Source: Molanna angustata (lineage: Eukaryota; Arthropoda; Insecta; Trichoptera; Molannidae). Taken from it: a stretch of 64,000 bases of DNA. Position 1 is the stretch's first letter; each line of letters starts with the position of its first letter. Below, piece after piece: positions 34,620-44,645 of the stretch. The notes below the pieces were generated by a model. It searched no databases and was not told the origin of the DNA. It worked only from the letters and a program-made list of their open reading frames with translations. Where the stretch lies: contig OY754968.1 of NCBI GenBank assembly GCA_963576475.1, positions 12,175,607 to 12,239,606 on the forward strand. Direction: 5' to 3'. The position numbers and the translations under genes were made by a program.

Positions 34620-34960
34620 CTCCGCTTCTTAGGCTCCCGATAACAACATCCCGACTAAAATTATCTCTCCAGTGAACAAATCGACGTATCTTTAAACCTT
34701 CCTTAGTGGATAAACAATCGTCTTCATCGCCAGATATTTAATTTGGAATTCACTAACAGAAGACGAACAATCCATCACTAGTTTGTTTCGCACATCAATT
34801 TTACCATCTTGCTTGGTATATAGTGTTTATAAACTTTATTATTTAATTAATACATTTATGTTGATTTGAAATTATTTTTATTCAACTGTCGATTAATTTC
34901 TCTTAACAAATCGACTGTTTTAAGCCAAGACGGGTACTGGGTAGGAATATTTTGTATGGC
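34620..34960. other. Host-side flank of the 35-kb LINE, unassigned
   Basis: Nothing recognised. The first ~39 codons of the long frame starting at 34866 fall here and are not retroelement sequence. Confidence 0.4.
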
Positions 34961-34981
34961 GAAATTGACTTTTTGCATGCA

Positions 34982-35532
34982 TTGCGAAATTGACTTTCGC
35001 AACATATCAAGAGACGCTAAAGTTGCCATTCATAACGCAATCGTAGTGCCAACCCTGACGTATGCAAGTGAGACCTGGACATGGCAGAAGTCGCACGAAA
35101 GCAGAATAAATGCAGTTGAAATGAGATCGCTTAGAAGAATTTGTAACAGAACGATTTATGATAGAGTTCGGAATGAAGATACAAGGAAAGAATGTAAGAT
35201 AAAGAAAGATGTAATTAACAGAATAAAAGTTAACACATTGAGATGGTTTGGCCACTTGGGGAGAATGAACGAAGAACGCCTAACGAAGAAAATATACAAA
35301 GCTGACAGGAACGGAATAAGAGGTCGCGGGCGCCCAAGAAAAGGATGGCACGACCATGTAAACGATATTTTGAAAGATGGAAATGTAAGAAGCGTGAACA
35401 ACAGACGAACATGTATAAGACGATGTATGAATGTTGAGGAGGCGATGAATGCGTGTCAAGATAGAAAAATGTGGCGTTCGGTTCTCTCTGCCTACCCCGT
35501 GAGGGACATGGCGTGATGGTATGTATGTATGT
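34982..35532 (+). mobile_element. LINE 3' fragment (SAYP family) with a 14-bp TSD
   Basis: The open frame 34866-35515 becomes retroelement-like at about residue 50: KVAIHNAIVVPTLTYASETW, then RINAVEMRSLRRICNRTIYD, NTLRWFGHLGRMNEERLTKK, RGRGRPRKGWHDHVNDILKD, CQDRKMWRSVLSAYPVRDMA and stop. These are the post-reverse-transcriptase blocks of a LINE. The 3' end is GTGATGG(TATG)n. The TSD ACTTTTTGCATGCA flanks the insertion at 34968-34981 and 35533-35546. The frame is intact across about 165 codons, suggesting a young copy. Relatives: 30798, 31248, 56472, 57452 and 59622. The clade was not decided. Confidence 0.88.
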
Positions 35533-35546
35533 ACTTTTTGCATGCA

Positions 35547-35835
35547 AAATGTGATGTATCTTCGTGTCGACGGAGATTCCCGAATGCGTAGTCGGATGCA
35601 TTGAATGAACAGTGCGTTTTTCTTCTTCCTAGGCCGATCGTGAAAACACCGTGTATAATATCGTGTAACTATTATTTGTGATATATTTGCGTGCATATTT
35701 TGAGAACTGCTTATTTTATATTGTATATTGTAAATAGTTATAATTTTGTATGTGTAATAAAGTCGCTTTGAATAATATTCTGGACTTGTCACTCACATAC
35801 TCAACAAGTGGCGACGAGGATGGGATTCGAATGAA
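35547..35835 (+). repeat. Possible LTR end and primer-binding region (Ty3/Gypsy-like)
   Basis: TGTGTAATAAAGTCG (polyadenylation signal AATAAA at about 35756) is followed by GACTTGTCACTCACATACTC, AACA, then AGTGGCGACGAGGATGGGAT. GTGGCGACGAGGATgggat just after a ...CA end looks like the leader following a 5' LTR in Ty3/Gypsy elements. I cannot fix the 5' boundary of the LTR, and no gag/pol follows: 35865 onward is another repeat. Confidence 0.4.
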
Positions 35836-35864
35836 TTCAGGATGAATTCGAATGATGGGATATA

Positions 35865-36190
35865 TGGATAAATTCAGTTTTCGAAGTAGAACATTTCATG
35901 CGATTATTTTTGTGTGGGTGTGTGTCCGTCCCCCCTTATAACTTTTGAACTGCTTGATGCACATACCTACCTAGTCCAAAATTTCAAAATATATAGAAAA
36001 TTTTCTACAAAACTTTTATACTCAGAATTTTTTAATATTCATTCCATTTTGTTCCATTCAGGGGTTATAAATATTTGAATTTTATTTTATATATCATATC
36101 TCAAATACCGTAAAAGCTAAAACGCTAAAAAAATGTATAAATAGCTATAGTCAAATATAATATCTCAATTATGTTTGTATGATAAAGATC
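35865..36190 (-). repeat. Dispersed repeat, inverted partner of 7429-7870
   Basis: GTGTGTGTCCGTCCCCCCTT, ATAACTTTTGAACTGC, AAAACTTTTATACTCAGAAT, TTCAGGGGTTATAA, AAAGCTAAAACGCTAAAAA: each is the approximate complement of a block in 7429-7870, in mirrored order. Function unknown. Confidence 0.6.
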
Positions 36191-36194
36191 CAGA

Positions 36195-36865
36195 ATTTTT
36201 CACACTTATTTGATTAACATAAACATTTTTTAATTATAAATTTAATTAGCAATTTATTTCACTTAAAGGCCCTTTCACACTAAAACTGCGATCATAGTTA
36301 GCCGCCTTATTGATCTGTCCATTTTTTAAATAGTTGGTACTCTGTGGTCTCGATGATCTCAACGTAAGCTGTCTTCGTGATGAAACATTCCTTTGACACA
36401 GTTCTTAAATGTATTGTGAAGTCGTTCAGAGCCTTAAACATCATCAGACTCACCTTATACGTACCTCGTTCTGGACATTTTAACCAGTGCAGTTCATTAA
36501 GAAGAGGTGCCATGCGACATCCTTTGTCAACTCCGTATATCAGTATAACGATAGTGAGTGCACTTTTTATACAGATAGAGTACTGCAAAAAAACAGTTGT
36601 GACATATGTGTTAAAATCGTTAGAATCAATTTTAATAATTGTACCTAATAAGTATTCATTGCGCTGCGCTGTTTGTTGCCGAATCGCATTTTTTTCATCA
36701 AAACGATGTTTCTAGCCTGTAAAAGCAGTGAGAAGATGAATTGTGTAAAAAAATCACTTCGATTCACAAATCCAACGTCTTATCGTTTTTATTGATTGAT
36801 AATAAAGGCAAATATAGGCGATTTCAGAGCCAAGGTCTAGTCATATTTAAAAGATTTATTAAAAA
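36195..36865. other. Unassigned stretch
   Basis: No gene recognised. Overlapping frames on both strands at 36307-36715 have no recognisable motif and no consistent coding bias. Confidence 0.35.
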
Positions 36866-36871
36866 ATTGTT

Positions 36872-37080
36872 GAATTTTCTATATTAGTTAATTGACATTT
36901 TTTTTTCTAAACTGTTTGGTGCTTTCAAATTAGGTAAGCTACTTGAAAATGTACTTATCACAAAACCGGTTGTAGGTTGTAATCTAAATAAACATTTATT
37001 TTTTATTTTTATTAAAAATTTTAAGAAATTTTAATGGAATTCCAACAAGAACTTTCAATCAAAAAATTAAATCTAACATA
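36872..37080. repeat. Direct repeat, left copy
   Basis: Contains TTCTATATTA, TTTTTTTCTAAACTG, CTTTCA.ATTA, TTGAAAATGT.CTTA, CACAAAACCGGTTGT, TCTAAATAAAC and TTTTAATGGAATTCCA in that order, all repeated at 37422-37636 with about 545 bp offset. Confidence 0.75.
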
Positions 37081-37421
37081 GTTCATTTACGTGTATTTTC
37101 ACTACGTGTACATTTTTCCTTTTTGAAAGTTTGACAATAATCCCTAATTTTTATGAAGTATATTTCTATTAAATTCCTACACAAATATTAGTATACTGGA
37201 GGTTAAAAATGCACCATGGACGTTAAAATAGTGTCACGAAACGCATAGTTTGCACTTTGTATATGATACCTGTTGAGAAATTGATGCAAAAAACGTTTAA
37301 AAATATTGAAATCATGGCTCTCCACTATCCCATAGTAGTGGGGAGTAAAAACTTCTTAAAATTTTATAATCATGAAACATTTTAAAAACTTCTTAAAGAA
37401 TTATAATCGAGAAAAAAATGA

Positions 37422-37636
37422 TTTTTCTATATTATCTATTTATCTTTTTTTCTAAACTGCTTTGTACTTTCAGATTAAACTAATTGAAAATGTGCTTAGC
37501 ACAAAACCGGTTGTGCGTTGTAGTCTAAATAAACAGTGGAATTAAGTTATAAACGTTTTTTTTTTATTTTTAATGTTTATTAAATTTTTTAATGGAATTC
37601 CATTAAGAACTTTCGATCAACAAAATTACATCTAGT
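37422..37636. repeat. Direct repeat, right copy
   Basis: Second copy of the ~210-bp unit at 36872. The two bracket about 340 bp (37081-37421) with no coding content, including a small hairpin CTCTCCACTATCCC..TAGTGGGGAG at about 37318. This could be a miniature terminal-repeat element or a local duplication. Confidence 0.75.
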
Positions 37637-37649
37637 TAAAAAAGCTCTT

Positions 37650-38150
37650 GAATTAAAGTTTGTGTGGGTATTTAAATTATTAGGTTTATTTTTATAATTC
37701 AAAATCAATAACTAAAAATAATAACGTGTATCGTATAACAAGAGAATATAATAGAATAATAACAAGGATGTTGGAGGCACATACATATTATAATGAAGTT
37801 GTCACAGTATAAATATTAAATTGTTAAGGGAGTTAGTTACCCTTCCATGTGTTATATAACTAAGTATAATATGACGCGTAGCAATTTCACGGCTTTTTAC
37901 CATGGCAAGTGTACTATTGTGTATTATCTGAAAATAAATCTCCTTACATCACTGACAAACACCTGATACATATCGCATCGAATCTCATAAAGTACATACC
38001 TCCCTTTATATTATCATGGTGTTGGCCGTAGTATTTAAATTACTGAAAAAATATAAATATTCTTTTCTTACATATAGGTAAGTTTTATTTAAATATATCT
38101 TTGAATCAAGCACAGACAAATCTTCATATATCCCCTGAAATAAGAAAATG
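37650..38150. other. Unassigned AT-rich stretch
   Basis: Nothing recognised. Confidence 0.35.
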
Positions 38151-38154
38151 ATTG

Positions 38155-38200
38155 CGATATAGGTAAACGAAATTGGTCGAGGCAGGTCCACAGGATAACT
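38155..38200 (-). repeat. SINE-B fragment
   Basis: AGGTAAACGAAATTGGTCGAG, GCAGGTCCA matches the junction of body and tRNA part of SINE-B seen at 27472-27490. Confidence 0.4.
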
Positions 38201-38679
38201 ATACCTCAGGTTTAGGTAATGAATCATCATATTTTGGCCCTTGCAATGCGAGAAGCAATTCCGTTATTTTTTTTTATTTATATGAATTAAATCAACTAAA
38301 GAGATATAATTCATTTCAATCATAAATTCAAAATATACTATTCAATGTTGCAACTAACGAGGATCTAGATTATAGATTGTCCAACTTAAACTAAATATCC
38401 TTTAATGTATAAAGCGAATGAAATGAATAACCCTTTTCCAACTACCTAATATCCAACTAAATATCTTCAGGTAGGTATATTCTTATGAGAATAAAGAGTA
38501 GTGTTTTTTTAATGGGTTGTGTTATATAGATTTCTGTACACTTAGTTAAATAACCTCCATTGGTAAGGTCAATCCATAGGTACATCACCATCATAATCAA
38601 AATGATTAATAATGAAAAAACATTGGTGACAACAATTCAGAAATATCAACATTATGAAACATTCCGTAATATTTGTAGT

Positions 38680-38811
38680 TTATTTATTTATTTATAATAC
38701 GCACCCAACAACATTCTCTTCTTACGATATTTATCGTCTCACAGATCCAGAATGAAAACCCAATCAAAAAACGGTGTCTCCACCGGGAATCGAAGCCGGG
38801 ACCTTTGGATC
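38680..38811 (-). repeat. SINE-A joined to a LINE tail
   Basis: Tail TTTATTTATTTATAATAC, then GCACCCAACAACA, GATATTTATCGTCTCACAGA, TCCAGAATGAAAACC, ACGGTGTCTCCACCGGGAAT, CGAAGCCGGGACCTTTGGAT. The A-box end is missing: the match stops at GGATC, where the LINE tail begins. Confidence 0.75.
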
Positions 38812-39077
38812 ATCGATGGCTCTACAACCCAGGTCGGTTCTTGGCCTCCTGTAGAGTTCACCTCCATGATTGTCCATGAGTAAGTGAAAATAATTTGGGA
38901 ATTTCTCCATCGATCATTCTTTGTACATATCCGGCCCACGTAAGTCTCCCAATAATTATCTCTCTGGGCATAATGATCTTTATAAAGATCATAATATAGC
39001 TCCTGGTTGAATCTGACACGCCACTCTCCATTGTCACAAATCCTACATATATTAATTATATCATCCTTGAATTTCAA
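38809..39077 (-). pseudogene. LINE ORF2 C-terminal fragment
   Basis: On the minus strand: CDNGEWRVRFNQELY and DLYKDHY early in the fragment, then degenerate sequence, and finally, in another frame, LQEAKNRPGL with a stop at 38822-38824, followed by a GATGATC tail. This fits the RI.GP..D.GEWR.R.N.ELY block and the EA+..PGL end. Internal frameshifts have removed the GHV.RM block. Confidence 0.65.
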
Positions 39078-39133
39078 AAAGTACTAATTTTAATAAATTT
39101 AACGTGGCTTTGGTTGGTTGGAAAATATGACTC

Positions 39134-39289
39134 TAAAGCCGGTTGCAGACCAAAAGCTTAGCTAAGTTAGTTTAGCTTAGCTCGCATAGCTGAAGTCGTT
39201 TTTCAAACAAGTGTGCAGACCGCAAACTATGTGAGATTGTATGAAAAATGACCTCAGGTATGCGAGCTTTTGGTCTGCAACCCGCTTAA
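39134..39289. mobile_element. Hairpin MITE, TTGCAGACC family
   Basis: 156 bp with inverted arms. Left TAAAGCCGGTTGCAGACCAA, AAGCT..., CGCATAGCTGAAGTCGTTTTT. Right AAAAATGACCTCAGGTATGCG, AGCTTTTGGTCTGCAACCCG, CTTAA. The middle also pairs (GTGTGCAGACCGC with parts of the arms). No coding content. Confidence 0.8.
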
Positions 39290-39328
39290 GGCATCTCACA
39301 TTTTTTACACATAAAAATAAAAATGATA

Positions 39329-39372
39329 TGGCAGGCTTATTGCCATTTGAAAATATCTTCCAACCGGCCAGA
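39329..39372 (-). repeat. LINE 3' UTR hairpin motif
   Basis: GGCAGGCTTATTGCCATTTG, ATCTTCCAACCGGCCAG: same motif as 19610, 33050 and 45920. Confidence 0.55.
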
Positions 39373-39374
39373 TA

Positions 39375-40690
39375 GTATGCAAAGTGTGTTTAAAGTGCCT
39401 ACAGTAACCTGTTAATTAAAATTTTATTTTAATGTGTAATTAAAATGGAATATCGAACATAAAACATACAGTCATAAATTAACTAAAAATATTTTTTTGG
39501 CAAATTTTTAGCATCTCAATAAAGACAAAGTTGGAATATTAAAGGAAGAACCAGGAACTCATAGCACCAACAAGGCTTACGATCTGTCATTGGCTGGTTT
39601 ACGTGATCGCTTTATGCGCTTGCGCAACGTTTTTATTGAGTTTCCTTATCAATGCAGTTCTAAAAGTTCTTTATATTTTAATAACGAAAAACCGATCGTT
39701 TGAAAAAGACTGAAAAACAACAACGCCATCTATGAAGTAACGAAGAAACCTTTTGGTAACGACATCTACCAAAATCGGTTTTGTGTAAACAATGAAAGCA
39801 ACAATCCGTATTTGTTTTATTAATTTATTTTATTAATATTTAGAACCAACAGTTTACAATAATATTAACAAAGGTATATTAAATTTCAAATTATGTTATT
39901 AACCTTTTAAGACTTTCTTATGTAGTTACAATGATTTCTGTTTAATATTAAGCAATTCCTAGAGTGAGAAAAAAATGTTAAAACAAAAAGGAAAGCCAAA
40001 AAAAAATAACAAGTGCATAATTAAGCCATTTGTATCCGAAAGACAACTCCAATAGTTCCAAACATTACCTACCTTTACCAGTATTTCTTTTTTTTTTAAA
40101 TTTATTTATTCATTAAAACAATGTATATAACAATTATTTGAATTTAAACATAGTTTTCTTGTGCTGAGGTGACAATTTATACATGAGGTGACAATGTTTC
40201 GCACTGATATATTTGTTTTATTTCTAAAAATATATTGTTTTAAGTTGTGATATCAAATTTTCGTATGTGAGTATGAAGGTTTAATAAACTAGGGTGTATC
40301 AAAATATTGTCGCATTACGAATCTCTATTATACGATTGTCAAACATAATAAAATAGCTGAATAAATACATAGCTAACTATGTAACACGTTACCTACATCA
40401 TTCTCCCTTTATACAAGCATTTTATTATTATAATACTCTTTCTATTGTATGCAACTTATGTATGTATGCAAGTAGAGGGGGGAATAGATTATTCAATCAT
40501 ATTATTGTCATAGATAAGTTTTAGATCAGGGAAAATTTCAAAATAATGACATAAGATTTAAAACAAATATCATAACATCATATTATTATTGTTTTCGGAG
40601 TCGACTTTGTGGTAAACTTTAAATATTAGATATTATTTATTTTAAATGTGCCACCTATTAAATTTGTCATCCACCCTGAAAATGAATTAT
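39375..40690. other. Unassigned AT-rich stretch
   Basis: Nothing recognised. AAAACCGAT (39689) and ATCGGTTTT (39775) form a small inverted pair about 80 bp apart. Confidence 0.35.
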
Positions 40691-40697
40691 TCGTTTT

Positions 40698-40911
40698 AAT
40701 AAAATAGCTCATTCGTGGTTAGGCAAAATGAATTAAGAATAATAAAATAACTCATTCGTGGTTAGACAAAATGAATTAAGTCTAGTAAAATAACTCATCC
40801 GTGGTTGGACAAAATTAATTAATAATAAAATAACTCATCCGTGGTTAGACAAAATTAATTAATAATAAAATAACTCATTCGTGGTTAGACAAAATGAATT
40901 ATAATATAAAT
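40698..40911. repeat. Minisatellite, five units of 40-43 bp
   Basis: Unit core AATAAAATAACTCATTCGTG, GTTAGACAAAATGAATTA. The word CTCAT(T/C)CGTGG starts at about 40708, 40751, 40794, 40834 and 40874, so the period is 43, 43, 40, 40. Units differ by a few substitutions. A single inverted unit is found at 44496-44527. Confidence 0.88.
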
Positions 40912-40914
40912 AAT

Positions 40915-41165
40915 CGTGTAAATATATTTATTTATTTATTTATAACTTCTTGTACATAACCAAAGTAAATGAGAATTTACAACATGATTTGTACTATGGC
41001 AATAAGGTAATGACATGATAAAAATAAATAAAGATTATAAAGATGACAGTAGAAAATTAAAAAAGACAAAAATGATTAAATATGATAACAGTTAATAGCA
41101 ATCATAGGAAAACAAAAGAATAAGGAGAGGAAGAAGAAATCGGGTATTATCAGATAGATATTATA
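40915..41165 (-). repeat. LINE 3' UTR-type repeat
   Basis: TATTTATTTATTTATTTATAA on the left (A-rich tail on the minus strand), then TGGCAATAAGGTAATGACAT and an A/G-rich run ending AAATCGGGTATTATCAGAT. 40990-41165 matches 19672-19845. The hairpin motif itself is lost. Confidence 0.6.
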
Positions 41166-41189
41166 TGATATCATTAATGACCGTTTTCG

Positions 41190-41345
41190 TTTGCCTATAG
41201 CACAAGCAATTGTGCTTAAATTTAGGATGTTAGGAGGATAAAAAGTAACGAATAATTAATTAATGAATAAGTAATGTATGTACCTACTTATCACAAGGAC
41301 ATACTTATTTTTTCTTTAAAAAAATAATCATGTAAAATCAAATAA
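41190..41345 (+). repeat. SINE-B 3' part
   Basis: GCCTATAGCACAAGCAATTG, TTTAGGATGTTAGGAGGAT, CACAAGGACATACTTATTTT, matching the body of the copy at 15921. The tRNA head is absent. A short AATTAATTAATGAATAAG expansion interrupts the body. Confidence 0.65.
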
Positions 41346-42730
41346 ACAAATATTTTTTTTTTAAAAGGCAATCTCTTTCAACCTGTACAAACAAGCTTGA
41401 TTCCTAGAGTAAATTGAATACATTTAGCACCTTGTATACAATGTTTCTTTTCAAAATCATAATGAGAGATAAGGAAAAAATACATAAAACCCACACACTG
41501 ATTAGGTATCCTTTTTTATTGATTTTTTTTTAAAACCCACCTACGGATTATCCTTTTGTATTGATTAATTTTAAACCCACAAACTGATTATCCTTTTGTA
41601 TTGATTAATCTTAAAACCCACACACTGGTTATTATTTAGTACCAATAATATAAATAAATAATATTTTTTGGTACCTAATATATTTTTATTAAACCTGTGA
41701 AATTGTCTTTTTCGTCGACTAAAACGAATTGTTTTTTTTGTCAAAAATTAACACTCGCGAATTGAGTCGCTTGAAAATTTATAGAAACATAATTGTGTAT
41801 AGTATTCAATTTGTAAGCATTCATTAATATTAATCGACTTTTCTAAGAAATTTAATCTCAAATGAATACAAGGCGAATGAGCTCTTCGAAATGAAAATAA
41901 TTTTCGACAAAATAATAATGAACACATCATTTTCTGTGCGGAAGGAAAAACATTTTCAATTTACATTAAGTCGTGTGTAGCACTTTTCATTATTTGTAGG
42001 AGCCTCCGTCTCCTCCTAATTCTTCTTCTTCTTCATCTTCATCCCCATAGTGTAGAGGAGGGCCTCACTCCATACAACGATTGTATTATTATGTGACGCG
42101 ACAAATATTCCTGCGAATATTTACTTAACACGCATAATATTTTAATCTTCCCCTCTCTATTATGGATTATTGCCACCCAGCTTCCAAAGGACATATAACC
42201 ACCCCTCGTTTTGATTAAATATCTCCTCTATGCTCGCTGTAGCAGGGTACATTATCGCGTGATGAGGACATATATGAATATTTTGCAATAGGTACATTTG
42301 GCACTCTGTCAAATGAATGAGTGGAGGTGTTGGATGGAGGTGGGGGGATGAATTTATAACACTCCCCCAAAATACTTAAGCCTGACAGTATATGAAAATT
42401 TGAAAGCATTAAAACGATATAGGACTATGACAATAAGGTTTTCAGATGACGTCAACCATTTCATTATAAGATTTTAGCGAGAGCTTATAGCAAGGCTACG
42501 CATAATATTCAATTAAGGCGCTTATGCCGGAGAAACTACATATTTTTTAAAGTAACAGGTTTCAAACTAGTTGACATAAAAAAACAAGAAATACAGGTAC
42601 ACTTAACAAAAAATTATAACGTATCCATATTTTATTTATCGATCCAACTAAATTTAAAAAAAATAAAAAAAAATTAGGTAGGTAGGCACCTACATTAAAT
42701 ATCAAGTTTTGAAAAAAAATATTTTATTAG
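41346..42730. other. Unassigned; small local repeats
   Basis: 41485-41635 has three loose copies of a phrase TAAAACCCAC...CTGATTATCCTTTTGTATTGATT, a local duplication. 42018-42040 is a TTC-rich run that could be a LINE tail, without a coding end I can read. Confidence 0.4.
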
Positions 42731-42732
42731 AA

Positions 42733-42770
42733 ATTCGTTGGAAGTAATTGCCATTTGGCAATAAGCTTCG
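42733..42770 (+). repeat. LINE 3' UTR hairpin motif, reverse copy
   Basis: GTTGGAAGTAATTGCCATTTG, GCAATAAGCTT is the complement of the motif at 19610. Confidence 0.5.
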
Positions 42771-43279
42771 GTGTTACTTACTTATATAATGTTGAAAAAT
42801 TTAATTCAAATTGAATAAAAAAACCATGTGTAAATAGGTATGTGAAAAATAATTAAATTAGAGTTATGAGATATGAAAAATGATTTCATCTAATAAAATT
42901 TTAAAAACATATATTTCCAAAACGTTTTCACTGTGACTATAAAATGGTTTTGCACTCTTGTCAATACAAAAATTTAATATTATAAGATTTAATCGTTAGT
43001 TTTACTGAATATTCTCCATATATGAAAAGGATTACCTACTTACTTAACGCATTTAATATTTAATAAAAAATAATCCTTAAGGTGCATATTAATATGATTT
43101 ATCAATATTATATCCCTTGTGTAAGTAAGAAGGGTGTGAATATAACACGAGAAACAATTTAACTTACATCCATAATTAATATATCAAACACTTGCTCATG
43201 CGCAATTTTGACAGGACAAAAAACACCCAGACACAGACAATGGGGTCCCGTAATAAAATCAGTCACACCATCATAAAGT

Positions 43280-43440
43280 AAAATATGTTAAAGCGGGCGT
43301 TCGGAAGGGGACAAAGGGGGTGTTTTTTAAATTCACTTGTTTGGGGTCGCGCCCCCCGGTGTTTAATAACATAATAGCACAATTCCCCCGCCGCATGATT
43401 CAATTTAGATTTTTTAGCTGAAGCATCGCAAACATGACAC
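43280..43440. other. Moderately GC-rich stretch
   Basis: GCGGGCGTTCGGAAGGGGAC, GGGGTCGCGCCCCCCGG and CCCCCGCCGCATG stand out in AT-rich DNA. A 63-codon minus-strand frame (43263-43454) covers it; I recognise no domain in it. Confidence 0.3.
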
Positions 43441-43639
43441 AGCAAGGGATTCATGGAATGTACCTAACTACCTACCTATTTATTTACATTGTCACAATTA
43501 TCTTCAAAATATGGGAAGGAAGGAAGATAAAATTATTTATTAGCATTGCATTCTTTTCACCCTGTGCAAGTGGCGAGTTTGTTGTCATATCGAACGGTGA
43601 GAATGAAAGTGACTCAATTCAAAATTTATACAAATCCAG

Positions 43640-43758
43640 TTAAATACCTTAATCGACTTAAAAAACATATTTAACGGAAAATTGACTGTTTATTTATTTT
43701 TAGTTTAGTTGATATACTTGGTATGTTTTTTAATAAGTCGATTAATGTAGGTATTTAA
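43640..43758. repeat. Small hairpin element
   Basis: Left arm TTAAATACCTTAATCGACTTA, AAAAAACAT; right arm ATGTTTTTTAATAAGTCGATTA, ATGTAGGTATTTAA. 119 bp, AT-rich loop. It ends 4 bp before the long foldback at 43763. Confidence 0.75.
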
Positions 43759-43762
43759 GAGA

Positions 43763-44406
43763 GCGCGGGATGCCAGCGTACCTATTTTTCAAATTGATAT
43801 ATCATGATTATAACTAATCAAATTGTTTTGAAAAAAATAACTTGGACAGTTTTGGTATTGGCGAAGAAAAATTATCAAAATATTTAAATAATGTTCTGTA
43901 TGAATTCTCTTAAAAAATAATGACATAGGTACCCTGATTATCAACGATTATCTTCTATTTTTAATAAACTATAAGGCGTAGAGCAAAATATTATTTTTTT
44001 TTTAAATTAAAGAAGACAAAAATATCTGGAAAAATATGTATGGAGATTTGCATTAATGCTTCAGGTTTAGTAAAGAAACCAAAAAAAACTTTAATTTCCA
44101 TTCAGCGCCTTTGCAAAATAAAAGTTTTTGAGGTTTTTTTCACTACACCTGAAGCGTTAATGAAAATGTCGTGACATATTTTTCCAAATATTTTTGCCTC
44201 CTTTAATGAAAAATAGTATATAGCTTTCTACTATATATTATTTTTAATTAAAGAAATAAAAGATAAATATCAAAAATCTTAAATTAAAAATGTTTGGGAA
44301 TATTTTAATTTATTAATTTCCAATCTAAGTTATTTGTTTAAATGATTCGTTTTGTAGTAATGATGCAATATCAAATTGAAAAAATAGGTACACTGGTAGC
44401 GGGCGC
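43763..44406. mobile_element. Long foldback element, copy 1 (644 bp)
   Basis: Almost the whole element is one inverted repeat with arms of about 310 bp. Left end GCGCGGGATGCCAGCGTACC, TATTTTTCAAATTGATAT. Right end ATATCAAATTGAAAAAATAG, GTACACTGGTAGCGGGCGC. Inner blocks also pair: TTTTGAAAAAAATAA, AAATTAAAGAAG.CAAAAATAT and GCTTCAGGTTTAG. The centre is at about 44100 (CATTCAGCGCC). No coding content. A homologue lies at 46620-47288 in the same orientation. Confidence 0.88.
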
Positions 44407-44495
44407 CCCCTTAAACCCGCCAGTGTACAAATCATATGTAGGTACACGAAGTTACAAATAAATACATAAATATATTTACATTACAATTTTAAATA

Positions 44496-44527
44496 ATTTT
44501 GTTTAACCACGAATGAGTTATTTCATA
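44496..44527. repeat. Single inverted minisatellite unit
   Basis: TTTTGTTTAACCACGAATGAG, TTATTTCAT is the complement of the unit repeated five times at 40698-40911. Confidence 0.7.
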
Positions 44528-44645
44528 ATAAGGGCTAATTCTTCTTCAGGATGGATGATAATGCAGTATTTTTTTGTGTGCCGATATAATATGTATTTTT
44601 CTTTTTATATTTTTAACTTAAGATGATGTTTTATTATTTTGTGAT

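Noticed and set aside
35230..35792. Minus-strand frames of 123 and 170 codons
   Set aside because: Both lie opposite the LINE frame at 34982-35515, whose conserved blocks read on the plus strand; these are shadows.
40698..40911. CRISPR-like array
   Set aside because: Five near-identical units of 40-43 bp have no unique spacers, and the setting is a eukaryotic genome; it is a minisatellite.
43263..43454. 63-codon minus-strand frame as a small gene
   Set aside because: The composition is interesting, but there is no homology I recognise and no promoter or splice support; kept only as a GC-rich stretch.
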